Part shown: positions 53,587 to 62,493 of the stretch, in pieces | How the letters are laid out: the number at the start of each line of letters is the position of its first letter | Position numbering within the stretch: position 1 is the stretch's first letter | Assembly (NCBI GenBank): GCA_019359695.1 | Contig: JAHHGV010000017.1 | Location: forward strand, 62,001-126,000 | Length of the DNA: 64,000 nucleotides | Origin: Brasilonema angustatum HA4187-MV1 | GTDB lineage: Bacteria; Cyanobacteriota; Cyanobacteriia; Cyanobacteriales; Nostocaceae | Reading direction: 5' to 3' | The notes under the pieces: model-generated | Seen by the model: only the letters and a program-made list of their open reading frames with translations | What the model was told of the DNA's origin: nothing | Database searches by the model: none | Made by a program: the position numbers and the translations under genes

Positions 53587-55430
53587 CAGAAAATAGCTGC
53601 CACCACTAGCCCAATCAAAGGTAAAATTACCAGAGATGATAACTCTAAAAGAAGGGCTTGTACTCCTGTTAGGTTGATGCGACGGTTTATTACTTCTTTT
53701 GGACTAATTGAAAGCGGTTGTTGATCCTGCTGACTTAGCCAAGTGACTGAGTTGAGAAACACGTCGCCATTAAGTTGCTTGTCGAACAAGCCATTGATGA
53801 TAAAATCTGAATTTCCTAACACCACCATTCGTGACTCACCCGAAGTTGATGAGGGAGTCGGGCTGGCTGGAGTTGCAGCAGTTGTGGGTGTAGTGGTGGG
53901 AGTTGGGCTGGCTGATTTTTGAGGTGTTGCAGTTGCTGTTGGTGTAATCGTGGGAGTCGGGCTGGCTGGAGTTGCAGCAGTTGTGGGTTTGGCGCTGGGA
54001 GTCGGGCTGGCTGGGGTTTGAGGTGTTGCAGCAGTTGTGGGTTTGGCGCTGGGAGTTGGACTGCCTGGGATTTGGGCTGTCGGTGTAGTCGTCGGAGTCG
54101 GGCTGGCTGGGGTTTGAGGTGTTGCAGTTGGTGTCGGTGTAAGGGTAGAGTTAGATGTAACTTCAGATTTGGCTGATAGTTTCCTTGTTAATGCTACGCC
54201 TAATGTTAGTGGGCCTTTGCGATCGCTCTCGGGATTAAATTGCAAGTTTTCGCTTTGCTGGTCACTTTCTGCCCAGCTATTAGGATAAGCTTTGGTGAGT
54301 AACAACGGAGTCGCCTGAATACCAGGTACTGGATTTGTGTCAATCGGTCGTGCTAAGGGATAAAAAGAGATACCATTGCCAAAATCTTTGGTAATCGGGT
54401 GTTTTCCGTATTGAGTTACCAAAGGTGCTGCAGGACCTAGTCCAACACTTGCAGAAACATCAACTGCCAAACGATTATCTAATTTTATACCCCACTGGTC
54501 AAGCAAGCTTTCGAGTTTGGGGTCTGTATCTGGATCAATCATCAGCAGTACATTTCCACCTCGATTGAGGTAGTCCTGTAGTGCTTTGACTTCGTTCTCA
54601 AATAGCGATCGCTTCGGACCTGCAACGACTACAACATTAGCATCTTGAGGAATACTGGACTTTTCTACCAGATTCAGGGCAGAAGTGGTGTAACCTTTGT
54701 CGTTTAATGCCTTAATAGCTTGCGATATAACTCCTTCCTCTTTACCAGAAAGTTCGTGTTCGCCATGACCTTGGAGGAGGTAAACTTTAGCAGAGCTTAT
54801 ACTGCTGATTTGTTGCAGACTATTTGTTAATTTTACTTCTGATAAACGTTGCTGCGGACCTACTACCTGAACTAATTGCCGTTTATCGCCAAATTCCAAG
54901 TAAACTTCTCCATAGTCTTTGACACCAAACTTACGTGCTAATCCTGGTCTTGCTTGTGGATCTACATACTCAAAACTAAACTTAGAGCTTTGCCGACGAT
55001 AATTTTCTAGTAAGTCCCTGTCTACGGGGTCTTGATTAACGTCAAACAGCAATATTTTCGCTGGTACTTGTAAGTTGCGTACCAATTCCCGTGACTGGGG
55101 TGCAAGGGTAAACAACTTAGTTTCTGTCAAGTCAACTCGTGTATCGTAGCGAGTTCCTAAAAAGTTAATCAATCCTAAAATCGCTAAAACTGCCAAAGTC
55201 GCAATCAAAGCATTAGTACTAGCTTGGGTAGAACGTTGTCCCAACCAGTTATTCTGCTTGTTTTGCCATATCAGCCACAATACAATGATGACTGTTCCCA
55301 AAATTATCAATGTGAGTTGAATTGGTCCCCAATTATCCGATACCAATCCAGATGTTAAGCCTGCTGCAAAGAGGAACGGACCAAACCAAAATAAGATTTT
55401 TAAAGGTTTCTTTTTAGCGAGAAGTTTCAT
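53571..55430 (-). CDS. GldG-family auxiliary protein of an ABC-2 transporter
   Basis: 619 residues. Two membrane helices at the N-terminus (about 10-58) and one near 75-95, a GldG/ABC-type uncharacterised domain (about 105-370; PAKILLFDVNQDPVDRDLLENYRR, VYLLQGHGEHELSGKEEG, VLLMIDPDTDP), then an 80-100 residue Thr/Pro/Ala/Ser low-complexity tract of imperfect TPTATPQTPASP-type units, NSDF, and a C-terminal helix (LVILPLIGLVVAAIFWW). In other bacteria the tract is absent. It stands between the permease and DUF4340 genes. Confidence 0.88.
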   Translation of the reverse strand: MKLLAKKKPLKILFWFGPFLFAAGLTSGLVSDNWGPIQLTLIILGTVIIVLWLIWQNKQNNWLGQRSTQASTNALIATLAVLAILGLINFLGTRYDTRVDLTETKLFTLAPQSRELVRNLQVPAKILLFDVNQDPVDRDLLENYRRQSSKFSFEYVDPQARPGLARKFGVKDYGEVYLEFGDKRQLVQVVGPQQRLSEVKLTNSLQQISSISSAKVYLLQGHGEHELSGKEEGVISQAIKALNDKGYTTSALNLVEKSSIPQDANVVVVAGPKRSLFENEVKALQDYLNRGGNVLLMIDPDTDPKLESLLDQWGIKLDNRLAVDVSASVGLGPAAPLVTQYGKHPITKDFGNGISFYPLARPIDTNPVPGIQATPLLLTKAYPNSWAESDQQSENLQFNPESDRKGPLTLGVALTRKLSAKSEVTSNSTLTPTPTATPQTPASPTPTTTPTAQIPGSPTPSAKPTTAATPQTPASPTPSAKPTTAATPASPTPTITPTATATPQKSASPTPTTTPTTAATPASPTPSSTSGESRMVVLGNSDFIINGLFDKQLNGDVFLNSVTWLSQQDQQPLSISPKEVINRRINLTGVQALLLELSSLVILPLIGLVVAAIFWWTRR

Positions 55431-55502
55431 TTTTGGGACTGTACTTGTTACGTTAAATGAACAGTATGGAACAGATCCCTGTTCCCTGTTCCCTTTTCCT
55501 AT

Positions 55503-56315
55503 CTATGAACGTTGAAAACGCAATGCATCAATTGATTGAGCAGTAAGAAAGATGCCGAGAAGAATGTAACTGGCAAATAAAATCAGGCTACTCGTATCGA
55601 ATATACCTTGTACTAAGGTATTGTAATGTTTCAGCAATGATAGATGTCCTAGCGCGTCTCCCATAGAACCACCAATATTTTTGGCAATTAAATCAACGAA
55701 CAAGAGTAATAACATTAATGCAAATGTGAATACGGCAGACAGAATTGTACTATCTGTCAAAGAAGAAATGAACATTCCCAAAGATAAAATTGCTGCTGCT
55801 AGTAAGATGAGTCCTAAATGTCCTAGTAAGGGTATGGCTGGTGGCATTGGTGGACTTGACGCACTCAAAGCAATGGTTTCTAATCCCATGATCGGCACTA
55901 CCATTGTGATGAAAAATGTCAAAACTCCTAATAATTTACCAACAGCTACTGCCCAGTTTGTCAGTGGTGATGTGGCGAGAAGTTCTAAAGTGCCGCGCTT
56001 GCGTTCTTCGGCATAAAGCCCCATAGAAAGAATTGGCAAGACAAACAACAATAGCCATCCCATTCGATCCAAAAATGCCCTGACAAGTTCGTAAGGAACA
56101 TCTATTGGTGGAACTGGCACTCCAAATTGTTGTCCTTGTAAATCTAATGCAGTGACTGTTTGCAGGATACCTTCTGGTCCCATCAAAATCAGCACCAAAA
56201 ATAACCCAGATAGAAGCCAAAAAACACCAGCAATTGCATATGCCAAAGGTGATACAAAATAACTCTGTAACTCTCGGCGGTAAATGGCAATAATATTACC
56301 CAGTACGACACCCAT
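55503..56315 (-). CDS. ABC-2 type permease (GldF-like)
   Basis: 270 residues with six membrane helices. YRRELQSYFVSPLAYAIAGVFWLLSGLFL at the start and LYAEERKRGTLELLATSPLTNWAVAVGKLLG are typical of ABC-2 (GldF/NosY-type) permeases. Its ATG follows the ATPase stop with no spacing, so translation is coupled. Likely substrate unknown; the Gld system in gliding bacteria is the best-known relative. Confidence 0.9.
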   Translation of the reverse strand: MGVVLGNIIAIYRRELQSYFVSPLAYAIAGVFWLLSGLFLVLILMGPEGILQTVTALDLQGQQFGVPVPPIDVPYELVRAFLDRMGWLLLFVLPILSMGLYAEERKRGTLELLATSPLTNWAVAVGKLLGVLTFFITMVVPIMGLETIALSASSPPMPPAIPLLGHLGLILLAAAILSLGMFISSLTDSTILSAVFTFALMLLLLFVDLIAKNIGGSMGDALGHLSLLKHYNTLVQGIFDTSSLILFASYILLGIFLTAQSIDALRFQRS

Positions 56316-57329
56316 TTAGGCTGCTTCTCCTTCCTTTGCCTCTGCGATTTCTGTTTCAGTCTCCAAAGTTTTTTCTTCTGTAGTTAGTTGTAAAAATACA
56401 TCTTCTAGAGTAGCGTTAACACGCCGCATTTCTAGTAAACCGAATCCTGTTCCGATCAACGCCGCTGCAATATCTTTTCCTGGTTCAGTTCCTGGTTGTG
56501 ATATCACCCGCAGGTATGCTTGGTTTTCCTTTAAGGAGGTATGACTGTGCATTCCCACCGCAGAAATTGATTCGACAAAGTTTACCCCTGCTACATTTTG
56601 CAGGACTTGTTTGGCGAGAGCCGCTTCTCCTTCAATTTCTATTTCATATCCAGAACCTTTTGTCAATTGGTTCATGAGATTGTCGGGTGTATCTGTTGCG
56701 ACAACTTTCCCACCGTTGATGATTGCGACACGGCTACAAGTCATGCTCACTTCTGGCAAAATGTGAGTAGAAATAACGATTGTGTGGCTTCCTGCAAGAC
56801 TTTTAATTAAATTTCGCACCTCAATGATTTGCCGGGGATCGAGTCCGATTGTGGGTTCATCTAAAATGATGGCTGGTGGATCGTGGACAATTGCTTGAGC
56901 AATGCCGACTCTCTGACGATATCCTTTAGAAAGTTTGCGAATAATGACGTGACGCTTTTCTTGCAAATTGCAGCGTTCGATTGCTGCTGTGATTTTGGTG
57001 GCGCGATCGCCCGCAGAAACTCCCTTAATCCGCGCCACAAAATACAAAAATCCCTCCACCGTCATCTCTGGATACAACGGCGGCATCTCTGGTAAGTAAC
57101 CAATCCGTTGCCGCACCGACAGAGAATTGTCATGGACATCAAAGCCAGCAATCCGCGCAGTCCCACTCGTCGCAGGCAAATAACCAGCCAAAATTCGCAT
57201 GGTTGTGGTTTTGCCAGCACCATTAGGTCCCAAAAACCCCAAAATCTCTCCTGGTTCGACGTCGAAAGTGACATCAGTAATTGCTGAGGTAGAGCCGTAT
57301 GTTTTACTCAGATGTTCAACTGAAATCAT
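56316..57329 (-). CDS. ABC transporter ATP-binding protein (GldA-like)
   Basis: 337 residues. Walker A GPNGAGKTT, the Q-loop LPEMPPLY, signature LSKGYRQRVGIAQA, Walker B AIILDEPTIGLD and the switch His in ISTHIL. The C-terminal 90 residues form the extra domain of ABC-2 ATPases. It powers the permease next to it and starts a four-gene operon (ATPase, permease, GldG-like, DUF4340). Confidence 0.92.
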   Translation of the reverse strand: MISVEHLSKTYGSTSAITDVTFDVEPGEILGFLGPNGAGKTTTMRILAGYLPATSGTARIAGFDVHDNSLSVRQRIGYLPEMPPLYPEMTVEGFLYFVARIKGVSAGDRATKITAAIERCNLQEKRHVIIRKLSKGYRQRVGIAQAIVHDPPAIILDEPTIGLDPRQIIEVRNLIKSLAGSHTIVISTHILPEVSMTCSRVAIINGGKVVATDTPDNLMNQLTKGSGYEIEIEGEAALAKQVLQNVAGVNFVESISAVGMHSHTSLKENQAYLRVISQPGTEPGKDIAAALIGTGFGLLEMRRVNATLEDVFLQLTTEEKTLETETEIAEAKEGEAA

Positions 57330-57907
57330 CCGTTTTAGCTACGTGCAAATGGTAATTCATCTTTTACAGTTACCAGTTATCAGTTACCAGTTATCAGTGA
57401 GCCAGCGCTGCCGGAAAGTCTCCCTACCTAGGCGACTGCGTATGCGCAAAGCGCACGCCCAAAGGGCTAACGCGTAGCGTCTCCGCAGGAGATACCCGAA
57501 GGGTTATCAGGTAGGAAACGGACTCGTCCACCCCTTGTTCACTGTTTACTGTTCACTGTTCACTGTTCACTGTTTTAACAAACCATGATAAATCACCAAA
57601 ACAGTTCTGAGCGTTGAGTACTGAGCAGCTACTGCATCTTTGAGTGTGGAGTCGGTCAAAAACTTGACAATTATAGGTGAGACATTTTATTTTTAGGGAG
57701 TGGGTTGAAATTTTATCGACACCACTCGTCCGATCCTTGAAAACCGCATAACTTCGTTGAGTGGTGTCGATTACGCTTGTAGCAAGGTTTCCAGCTTACG
57801 AAATGAGAGTTTTATTGAGAATATTTTTGCCCTTATTGACATTTCAAAAAGTGGTGTCGATTTGGGGGTCTCAAACCCTCTCCTAGTAAGGCTTCTACAA
57901 GTGAACT
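57330..57907. promoter_or_regulatory. Repeat region and probable CRISPR leader
   Basis: 57370-57400 and 57535-57575 hold TTACCAG/TTCACTG heptamers. Near the array, ATCGACACCACTC (57715-57727) is exactly inverted at 57759-57771, and AGTGGTGTCGAT is present again at 57850-57861. If the array is read left to right (repeat ending GGAAAC, decay at the far end), this is its leader. Confidence 0.5.
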
Positions 57908-58595
57908 CTTTACAGAACCCTTTCCCTGCAAAGGGATGGAAACACCACCGCAACAGACCCACCAACAGGCCACAGCGTCTTTACAGAACCCTTTCCCTGC
58001 AAAGGGATGGAAACAATTTGGCCTCTGCGTCTGGACCTGTGATAGTTATGACTTTACAGAACCCTTTCCCTGCAAAGGGATGGAAACAACTCTGCTCTTT
58101 GTTCAGCAGGAGTCATATTTTTGCTTTACAGAACCCTTTCCCTGCAAAGGGATGGAAACCACAGGCTGAAATTTTCTCAACATCCAAACAGCGCTGCTTT
58201 ACAGAACCCTTTCCCTGCAAAGGGATGGAAACTTGAATATTTCTATTGGTGCAAACCCAGTAGGATCCTTTACAGAACCCTTTCCCTGCAAAGGGATGGA
58301 AACGTTGTCTACATTCATTATTTTTTAGTGAATAACCATTCTTTACAGAACCCTTTCCCTGCAAAGGGATGGAAACAATCAGCTGCACTTAACAGAATTA
58401 CTCTGTTAAAATCCTTTACAGAACCCTTTCCCTGCAAAGGGATGGAAACGCTACCAGATTAGCTAAAGAAGCGTTAGAGCGGATAGACTTTACAAAACCC
58501 TTTCCCTGCAAAGGGATGGAAACGTAAGAGCACTCATTTCTTCGACAATCTGACGTGTGCTTTACAATACTTATTCCCCGTAAGGGGATGAAAAC
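57908..58595 (+). CRISPR. CRISPR array, 10 repeats of 36 bp, 9 spacers of 35-38 bp
   Basis: Repeats start at 57908, 57979, 58052, 58124, 58197, 58268, 58341, 58414, 58488 and 58560. They begin CTTTACAGAACCC and end AAGGGATGGAAAC, with the internal hairpin CCCTTTCCCTGCAAAGGG; the end ATGGAAAC fits the usual 8-base 5' tag of processed crRNA. Repeat 9 has one change; repeat 10 is strongly diverged (ends GGGGATGAAAAC), as distal repeats are. No cas gene lies in the window, so any Cas proteins act in trans. Confidence 0.95.
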
Positions 58596-58637
58596 GACTT
58601 ATGCCGCTAATTCCATTGTTAAAACTCACCACTCAAA

Positions 58638-58817
58638 CTGAGATCTTGCACTTGTGCCAACAACCGCCTAGGGTTTAAACCCCAGTCTCATAGTAAAAGT
58701 CGTCTAAAGACGACTGTATAAGCTTTTGAGTCTACTAAAGTAGACTTTAACTGTGAGCCTGGGAATTGATTCCCAGGCGGACGAGGTTATGTTCTTGAGA
58801 ATGGTGCAAGATCTCAG
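58638..58817. repeat. Structured palindromic element (relative of 18321-18873 core)
   Basis: CTGAGATCTTGCAC (58638-58651) is exactly inverted at 58804-58817. Inside are four hairpins: CCTAGGGTTTAAACCCC, GTCGTCT/AGACGAC, GTCTACT/AGTAGAC, and CCTGGGAATTGATTCCCAGG. Layout and linkers match the core at 18462-18720 while the stem sequences differ on both sides. Confidence 0.7.
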
Positions 58818-58828
58818 CGTTTTTGATA

Positions 58829-58957
58829 ATACCAATTTGAAAAAAGAATGCGACAGATACACACTCCCAACCCCAAGTTTCGTCTCGGCTTTCTTCCGGA
58901 TTGAATTTTGTTCGCGTAGCGTGTCCGCAGGACATATTTTGAATTTTGAATTGGTAT
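58829..58957. mobile_element. MITE-like element with ATACCAATT ends
   Basis: ATACCAATT at 58829-58837 is inverted at 58949-58957; the inner part includes the GTTCGCGTAGCGTGTCCGCA module and TTTTGAATTTTGAA. 129 bp, no ORF. Confidence 0.55.
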
Positions 58958-58960
58958 AAG

Positions 58961-58985
58961 CTCTTCCCCCAACGGGGATCAAAAC
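58961..58985 (+). repeat. Relic of a CRISPR repeat 3' half
   Basis: CTCTTCCCCCAACGGGGATC plus AAAAC resembles the end of the diverged repeat 10 (TTCCCCGTAAGGGGATGAAAAC): the same CCCC/GGGG hairpin and the same AAAAC end. Confidence 0.5.
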
Positions 58986-59085
58986 CTTAATCAGTGTCAA
59001 AAAGTTACATAGGTGTGCTTGTGTAAACGCAGTTGTAAAGTTATTTATGATTGTGATAATTCAAAATTTGTTTATTAGTCACTAA

Positions 59086-61173
59086 ATGGTCAACTCTACC
59101 GTCGTTGCCACACTTACAATTTATGTCAACCCTACAATTGGCAATGATGCCAATGCTGGGACACGGTTAAATCCCTATAAAACTATTACCCGTGCCCTGA
59201 AGGTAACCACAACACCCAAAGTCATTCAGCTAGCCTGTGGAAGTTACAGTGCTGCTAGTGGTGAAATATTTCCACTGGTGATTCCAGTCGGTGTGATGCT
59301 AATCGGTCATGAAGCAACCAAAGGTCAAGGAATTGTGATTTTGGGTAGTGGAAAGTATGAAAGCGAAAGTTTTGGGATACAAAATATTACGCTGGTATTA
59401 CTAAATTATGCTCAATTGATGGGCATCACTGTCGTAAATCCTACAAAAAAAGGAACTGGTGTCTGGATTGAATCCACTTCCCCAACTTTGGCTAATAATA
59501 CTTTTACCAAATGCGGTCGGGAAGCTGTGTTTGTCAGTGGTAGTGCCGAACCACTGATTCAGGACAATGTATTTCTGCAAAACGGTGTCAGTGGATTGGT
59601 TATGGCAGGCGATAGCAAAGGGGAAGTGCTAAACAATCTTTTTCAAAAAAATCTTTTGGGGATAGCTATTAGTGATAACGCTGTAAACAATGTTTTAAAT
59701 AATACTTTTTATGATAACAGAAATGCGATCGCTCTTTCGCGAAATGCTCGTCCTATCCTGCGAAATAATCTGATCGAAAACAACATTCAAACTGGCTTGT
59801 TGGTGAACGGGAATGCCGCTCCCGACCTAGGCAGTACTCAAAACCCCGGTGGTAATATTTTTCGTAACAACGGACAGTTTGATATCCAAAATGCAACCTC
59901 TGCCCACTTACTTTCTGTTGGTAATAATTTAAACTCTACAAAAAGTAAGGGAATGATAGAGTTTATTAATCCAACAGAAGATATTGTTCCAGTATCAGTT
60001 AACACAGATTTTTCTGACATGACTGGGCACTGGGCAATAGCCTTTGTAGAAGTTTTACATAAAAATAATTTGATGAACGGCTTTCCTGATGGCACTTTTC
60101 GACCTAAAGCGCCTATCACTCGTGCTGAGTATGCCGATGTTATTGCTAGGAGCTTTCAGCTACCTCCCGGAAAAAAGATACGCAAATTTACAGATGTCAA
60201 ACGAGGTTTTTGGGCATCGTCAGCTATTGAACGTGCTGCTAGTATGGAGTTTATCAGTGCATTTCCGGATGGGACGTTTCGACCAATGCAAAATTTAACA
60301 AGGATTCAAACAATAGTCTCTCTGGTGAATGGACTCAAATTGAGTGGGGGCAATCCAAATATTTTAGGTCTGTTTGGCGATAGCGCCCAAATTCCTAGTG
60401 CTGCAACAAATGCGGTAGCAGTTGCGACGGAAAATTTATTGATAGTCAATTATCCTGACATAAAACTATTAGAACCACTCAGGGACATCACCCGCGCTGA
60501 AGTGGCAGCTTGCATCTATCAGGCATTAGTAACTAGTGGGAAGCAAAAGCCAATTTCTTCTCCCTACATTGTCAATCCTAACGTGGAGATTGCCTCCGAC
60601 ACGGAGGTTATGACACACTGGGCAGCAGGATTTATCCAAGCATTGCTCAGGATGGGTTTGACTCACGGTTTTGCCTATGAGACTTTTGAACCAGATAAAC
60701 CAATCACTCGCGCCCAGTATGCAGCTTTAGTTGCGGTTTGCTTCAACCCAACTGCCAAACATCCTGCAACTGAGTTTACGGATGTGCCAAAGGATTTTTG
60801 GGCATATAATGCCATCAAAATTGCTGCGCAGGCGGGCTTTGTTGGTGGATTTCGCGATCGCACCTTCCGTCCTGAGCAAAATGTTCTCCGATTACAGGTA
60901 ATCGTCTCTCTGGTGAATGGACTTGGTCTGAAAGCCGCTGATAACAACAGCTTACTTGGCTTGAGCGATCATAACATAATTCCTAGCTATGCTCGTTCAG
61001 CAGTTGCGACTGCCACCCAAAACAAAATTGTTGTGAATTATCCCGATTCTAAACAATTCCACCCAAATCGAGAGGCGACACGGGGGGAAGTGGCTGCTAT
61101 GGTTTATCAAGCATTAGTGGCAGTGAGGCAAACTCCCAGCATTAATTCACCTTATATCTTTTCCCATTCTTGA
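59086..61173 (+). CDS. DUF1565 beta-helix protein with six SLH motifs
   Basis: 695 residues. Residues about 10-290 form a DUF1565/right-handed parallel beta-helix (YVNPTIGNDANAGTRLNPYKTIT, then repeated NNTF/QDNVF/RNNLI rungs). Residues about 305-690 hold two blocks of three S-layer-homology motifs (FSDMTGHWAIAFVE, FTDVKRGFWASSAIE, ITRAEVAACIYQAL; and again FTDVPKDFWAYNAIK, ATRGEVAAMVYQAL), each with GFPDGTFRP-like turns. It should bind the cell wall through SLH. No signal peptide can be seen at the ATG, which is odd for a surface protein; a true start or different export route may have been missed. Confidence 0.85.
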   Translation: MVNSTVVATLTIYVNPTIGNDANAGTRLNPYKTITRALKVTTTPKVIQLACGSYSAASGEIFPLVIPVGVMLIGHEATKGQGIVILGSGKYESESFGIQNITLVLLNYAQLMGITVVNPTKKGTGVWIESTSPTLANNTFTKCGREAVFVSGSAEPLIQDNVFLQNGVSGLVMAGDSKGEVLNNLFQKNLLGIAISDNAVNNVLNNTFYDNRNAIALSRNARPILRNNLIENNIQTGLLVNGNAAPDLGSTQNPGGNIFRNNGQFDIQNATSAHLLSVGNNLNSTKSKGMIEFINPTEDIVPVSVNTDFSDMTGHWAIAFVEVLHKNNLMNGFPDGTFRPKAPITRAEYADVIARSFQLPPGKKIRKFTDVKRGFWASSAIERAASMEFISAFPDGTFRPMQNLTRIQTIVSLVNGLKLSGGNPNILGLFGDSAQIPSAATNAVAVATENLLIVNYPDIKLLEPLRDITRAEVAACIYQALVTSGKQKPISSPYIVNPNVEIASDTEVMTHWAAGFIQALLRMGLTHGFAYETFEPDKPITRAQYAALVAVCFNPTAKHPATEFTDVPKDFWAYNAIKIAAQAGFVGGFRDRTFRPEQNVLRLQVIVSLVNGLGLKAADNNSLLGLSDHNIIPSYARSAVATATQNKIVVNYPDSKQFHPNREATRGEVAAMVYQALVAVRQTPSINSPYIFSHS

Positions 61174-61186
61174 TTTCAAAAGTAAA

Positions 61187-62068
61187 ATGAATACCACTTC
61201 CCCTCTATACTTGGAAGCACTGACCAAAAAAACTATCGATCAAAACAACATAGGCTGTATGGGATGGGAGCAAGATGTGTACCTGCCTGAAGCCGAGAGT
61301 CAGATGTTCACACCAAACCCAGACACATCTGCTGACTTGGCAATAGCCCTGCTAACTCATTATAGTTTCGACCTCGGTGGTTATAACGCCAGTGAGATAG
61401 TGGGTCTTTGGCAAAAGCAATACCCAGGGAACTGGCTACACATGGCAGTGATTGAAGCACTTTATCAGGGTCGTTACAAAGCTGTTTCAGTGCAGCAAAT
61501 ATTAACGTGTTGGCAGCGACGCGGACAAGCAATTTTTCACTTTAACATGGAATTTGAGCGCTTAATTTGCAGCAAATTTCCACAAAGCCTAACGGCACTT
61601 CCCCCAATTTCTTCACCTTTTGTAGAAACAACAACAGTTGTTGAGGACACTTCGCCCTCGGAATTTGCCCCGCCAGCCCGCTCAACTGTGGACACTGGAA
61701 CACCCAAATGGCTTCCCTTGAAGAAAACGTCCGTAGACAAGCAGACATCAGAACACGGGGATACAGGAAAATCACCACCACACCCCATCTCACCCCAACA
61801 GCAGTCATCTCAACGCAGAGAACCGGATCAGGCGAAAACCTCCTCTATGGAAACCCCCAGTTCCGCATCTGCTAACCAAAATGATCAGGATAACTTTCTT
61901 CCTGGGGCTACCAACAATCCCCCAATTGAGCAATTCACCCCGCAAACAAGCGCAGGATCAGAGTCATTTACATCAAAACTCAAAGCAATTTCTAGTGAAA
62001 AGCCGCAGCTTTCTGGAAAACTACTCCCCAGACGTTCACACAGTTTTATGTCACAAGAAATAGGATAG
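61187..62068 (+). CDS. Conserved-type hypothetical protein with disordered tail
   Basis: 293 residues, starting 13 bases after the SLH protein, so likely co-transcribed. Residues about 45-130 look like a compact helical domain (YSFDLGGYNASEIVGLWQKQ; WLHMAVIEALYQGRYKAVSV; QQILTCWQRRGQAIFHFNME), possibly winged-helix like. The rest is a Ser/Pro/Gln/Thr-rich disordered tail. I cannot name a family. Confidence 0.75.
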   Translation: MNTTSPLYLEALTKKTIDQNNIGCMGWEQDVYLPEAESQMFTPNPDTSADLAIALLTHYSFDLGGYNASEIVGLWQKQYPGNWLHMAVIEALYQGRYKAVSVQQILTCWQRRGQAIFHFNMEFERLICSKFPQSLTALPPISSPFVETTTVVEDTSPSEFAPPARSTVDTGTPKWLPLKKTSVDKQTSEHGDTGKSPPHPISPQQQSSQRREPDQAKTSSMETPSSASANQNDQDNFLPGATNNPPIEQFTPQTSAGSESFTSKLKAISSEKPQLSGKLLPRRSHSFMSQEIG

Positions 62069-62493
62069 GAGATGATTATAGCTATAGCCGTAGCCAGGTA
62101 GATTAGGACATGAACTAATGAGAAAATACGGACATCACGAGATTTTCAACCCTGTTCCCTGTTCCCTATTCCCTATTCCCTGCTATATTAGTAACACTTC
62201 CACGTATGTTTAAAATTATATAAAATTATATGAATCCTGCACGTATCCTCCAGCCTGGTACTAATGATACGTAAGCGCAAATATTTTGAATTACCATTAG
62301 CGCCAGCAGACATTCTCGCCGAATTTGATTGTACTTATGAACGTAAGCGATTAGATTTGCCAAGGTATCAGGGAAGTATTAAATGTATGGAGAGAGAAAC
62401 TTCTTCCATCAACCCAGAAGCAAAATGTTCAACAGTGAACAGTGAACTGATAACTGTTCACTGTTTACTGTTTACTGATAACTGTTCACTGAT
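62069..62493. repeat. Intergenic region with heptamer tracts and a doubtful ORF
   Basis: TTCCCTG/TTCCCTA heptamers (62152-62182) and TTCACTG/TTTACTG heptamers (62430-62490). Between them 62264-62400 encodes a plausible peptide (RKRKYFELPLAPADILAEF, then RKRLDLPRYQGSI) that may be a gene remnant; it then runs into repeats. No family recognised. Confidence 0.45.

Noticed and set aside
57757-58462. Several ORFs with repeated NPFPAKGWK or TEPFPCKGMET
   Set aside because: They are translations of the CRISPR repeats in different frames.
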